Positions 62,440 to 64,000 of a stretch of DNA of 64,000 bases are shown piece after piece. The stretch is from Nilaparvata lugens. Taxonomy: Eukaryota > Arthropoda > Insecta > Hemiptera > Delphacidae. A program made the position numbers and the translations under genes. Under the pieces are notes generated by a model. It worked only from the letters and a program-made list of their open reading frames with translations, was not told where the DNA came from and did not search any database. The first letter of the stretch is position 1; each line of letters starts with the position of its first letter. The stretch is from assembly GCF_014356525.2 (NCBI RefSeq), contig NC_052504.1:100122501-100186500 (forward strand). Direction: 5' to 3'.

Positions 62440-64000
62440 CTAACAGAAACGGTAATAGGTCTGAAATAAAGTAACTGGCTAATATCGCCAAATAGATAAT
62501 AACTAAGATTAGATAGCATCAGCTTGTTCTGGCTAAATGGTACAAGAACCTAAAAAGGATTTGAAGGAAGTTTATTGCTCATAAATAGATTATTATATAA
62601 ATATTTGAAGATTGAGGTTATGTACATGTATTCACGGATCGGTGACCTAGAGATCGATCAAACCGAGGAACGTAGAATCTGACCAAAACCCCTTGGCAGA
62701 GCTTTATTGCAATCAGATGGTGTGCAATATGAAAAAAACACCGTCCACGTGGCTAATTATTAGGTAGCATGGAATTAATATTAATGTATAGAATATTAAC
62801 TAGCATGCAAGAGCATAAATAAAAAACCAAATAAAAATAATTTAATGTATTCAGGAAATAAGAGTTACCAGGCGCATGAATACCGAATAAAATTTGCATG
62901 CACCAATAGTAAAACGGCAGTTAATAGGCGGCAACTGTAGGCCAGTTCAAAAATATTTCTATATATTTATATAAATGTACTAGTTTTGTGTTAAAATTTT
63001 GTATAATCTATGTTATCGATATGGCTCGAATGCAAAGAAATTATTAATCATATAATCTAAGCAATATTTTGGCATTTTTTGTAAGATCTATTTGAACCTA
63101 ATGGCGGAGGACTAAGATATTTAAATTTTATGCTAATTTGAAAGTCGGAAAGAGGATCTGTAAAACTTGAAAAAGAAGAACCAGCACTCGCCAGCCAAAT
63201 GCCACCATAAGAGGACCCCAAATATTTTAGAGCGTAGTACCTTACTAATGATTTTGTAAAAGTTAAAGTTAAAGTAAATTATTAAATTTCTTAAAAGACT
63301 TCGTGATGCTATTGTGAAGCAGAAGTCATTTTCATTTTTAATTAAATTTATAACCCCTTGGAAGAGACGATTCCGGCTACCATATTCCCGGACCACATGG
63401 AGTTGGATCGACATCGGCGGCTTACAAGAAGATTTTCGACACGTGAGTGATTAAATTTGAATTAGTGATGGGCGCCCTAGTGCTTCGAATTAATCTGATG
63501 ATCAAAGCTAGCTCGCCGAAAGGGTTTTATTATAAATTGAGAAATTAATAAGAGTAATACTTGCGCAAGTAAAATTAGTATTAAAGGTATTTATTTGAAA
63601 GAAGAATATAGATCAATATTTTAGAAATTTCTATTAAATCAAAGAAGTACGAAATCTAGGCTATTAAAACATATGCATATAATATTTAATTTTTGCAATA
63701 CAATTTGCGATAATTTATTATAGTTCTAATTCACTAGATGAATGGCTCTACCTATTCCGTCAGGTGCCGAATCTTGCACCCTGAGATAAAAATATATATT
63801 CGATACAAATAAATCTACTAAATACTAGAGATTTTAATATATATATATATTTGGATTATTAGTGGCTAATTTATCAAGCTGATCTTAGAGCACACATTTT
63901 TTGATTGAATTATCCAAGTCGACAAGTATTAGCAAGCGCATATCGCAGCTACATGCAACAGAATGCATATGATTTTAAGATAAAGGCACATGGTAATGAT
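62440..64000. other. AT-rich sequence unlike the rest; nothing identified
   Basis: None of the families A-R recurs here. A 93-codon minus frame (63133-63414) has no domain that I recognise. Phrases such as GATGGGCGCCCTAGTGCTTC and GAGGACCCCAAATATTTTAG could belong to an LTR or a non-coding region, but no paired repeats or polyprotein are visible. It may not be adjacent to the left side in the genome. Confidence 0.4.

Noticed and set aside
62440..64000. Solo LTR or endogenous retroelement
   Set aside because: No second LTR, primer-binding site or polyprotein can be shown; GATGGGCGCCC alone is too weak.

Overview
This window looks like intergenic DNA from a large, AT-rich, transposon-dense insect genome. 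Several dispersed families match, from memory only, repeats seen in delphacid planthoppers such as Nilaparvata lugens: the GAGGTCCACGTTATAATGG terminal repeats, the CCTTGCCCTATTACCATAGG element and the GCACCTAGAGCAG element. No database was searched, so the species call is inference. I found no convincing host gene, tRNA, rRNA or CRISPR array. Nearly all open frames lie in purine/pyrimidine microsatellites, tandem repeats or transposon debris. The real coding traces are transposon-derived: two copies of a Harbinger-type transposase start (about 440-646 and 12617-12810, minus), a spliced MADF-domain exon (9578-9725, minus), a small exon ending in a LLPLKSRDRY motif carried by a dispersed element (7948, 11530, 18645, 38225), and the C-terminal part of a non-LTR reverse transcriptase (49010-49650, minus).

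Layout. 1-5 kb: truncated Harbinger-like copy, purine-rich repeat with a 100-N gap, nested inverted-repeat elements and a 21-bp minisatellite. 5-10 kb: nested MITEs, a full-length 1.2-kb 'C' element, a GC-rich fold-back and an 832-bp Harbinger element with a TTA target duplication. 10-25 kb: GAA/TTC arrays, half-length C elements, a second Harbinger-like copy, and dispersed B, K and L families. 25-32 kb: three head-to-tail SINE/LINE tails in AG-rich DNA, and a MITE split by an 857-bp insertion with a 7-bp target duplication. 32-40 kb: hairpins, a GTTGATCAAC array, nested fold-backs, a G-rich repeat and TTC arrays. 40-49 kb: a roughly 112-bp satellite cut by a LINE with an 11-bp target duplication, a TGATACAGTATCA satellite, and a LINE pseudogene. 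49-62 kb: pyrimidine arrays, a degenerate 3.3-kb satellite and composite MITEs. After a second 100-N gap (62340-62439) the last 1.56 kb contains none of the window's repeat families.

Family names used below. A: Harbinger-like, ends GGGCCGTTTGCACA. B: TA-target MITE, ends TAGTGAGGTCCACG. C: ends TTTCGCACCTAGAGCAG, with an inner GTGTGGCGAAAAA boundary. D: ends GGCTGCGTTTACACC. E: ends AGGTGCGTACAGAT. F: 857-bp element. G: ends ACCATGGGATATCTACTTA. H: element with a CT-rich head and an (AATC)n tail. I: LINE tail ending CTCAACTACACAAAAA. J: GC-rich Harbinger. K, L, M, N, O, P, Q, R: further dispersed repeats. The biology here is transposon on transposon. The best leads are element C, which carries two divergent first exons plus a conserved TGACGTCA site, and the MADF-bearing Harbinger element.
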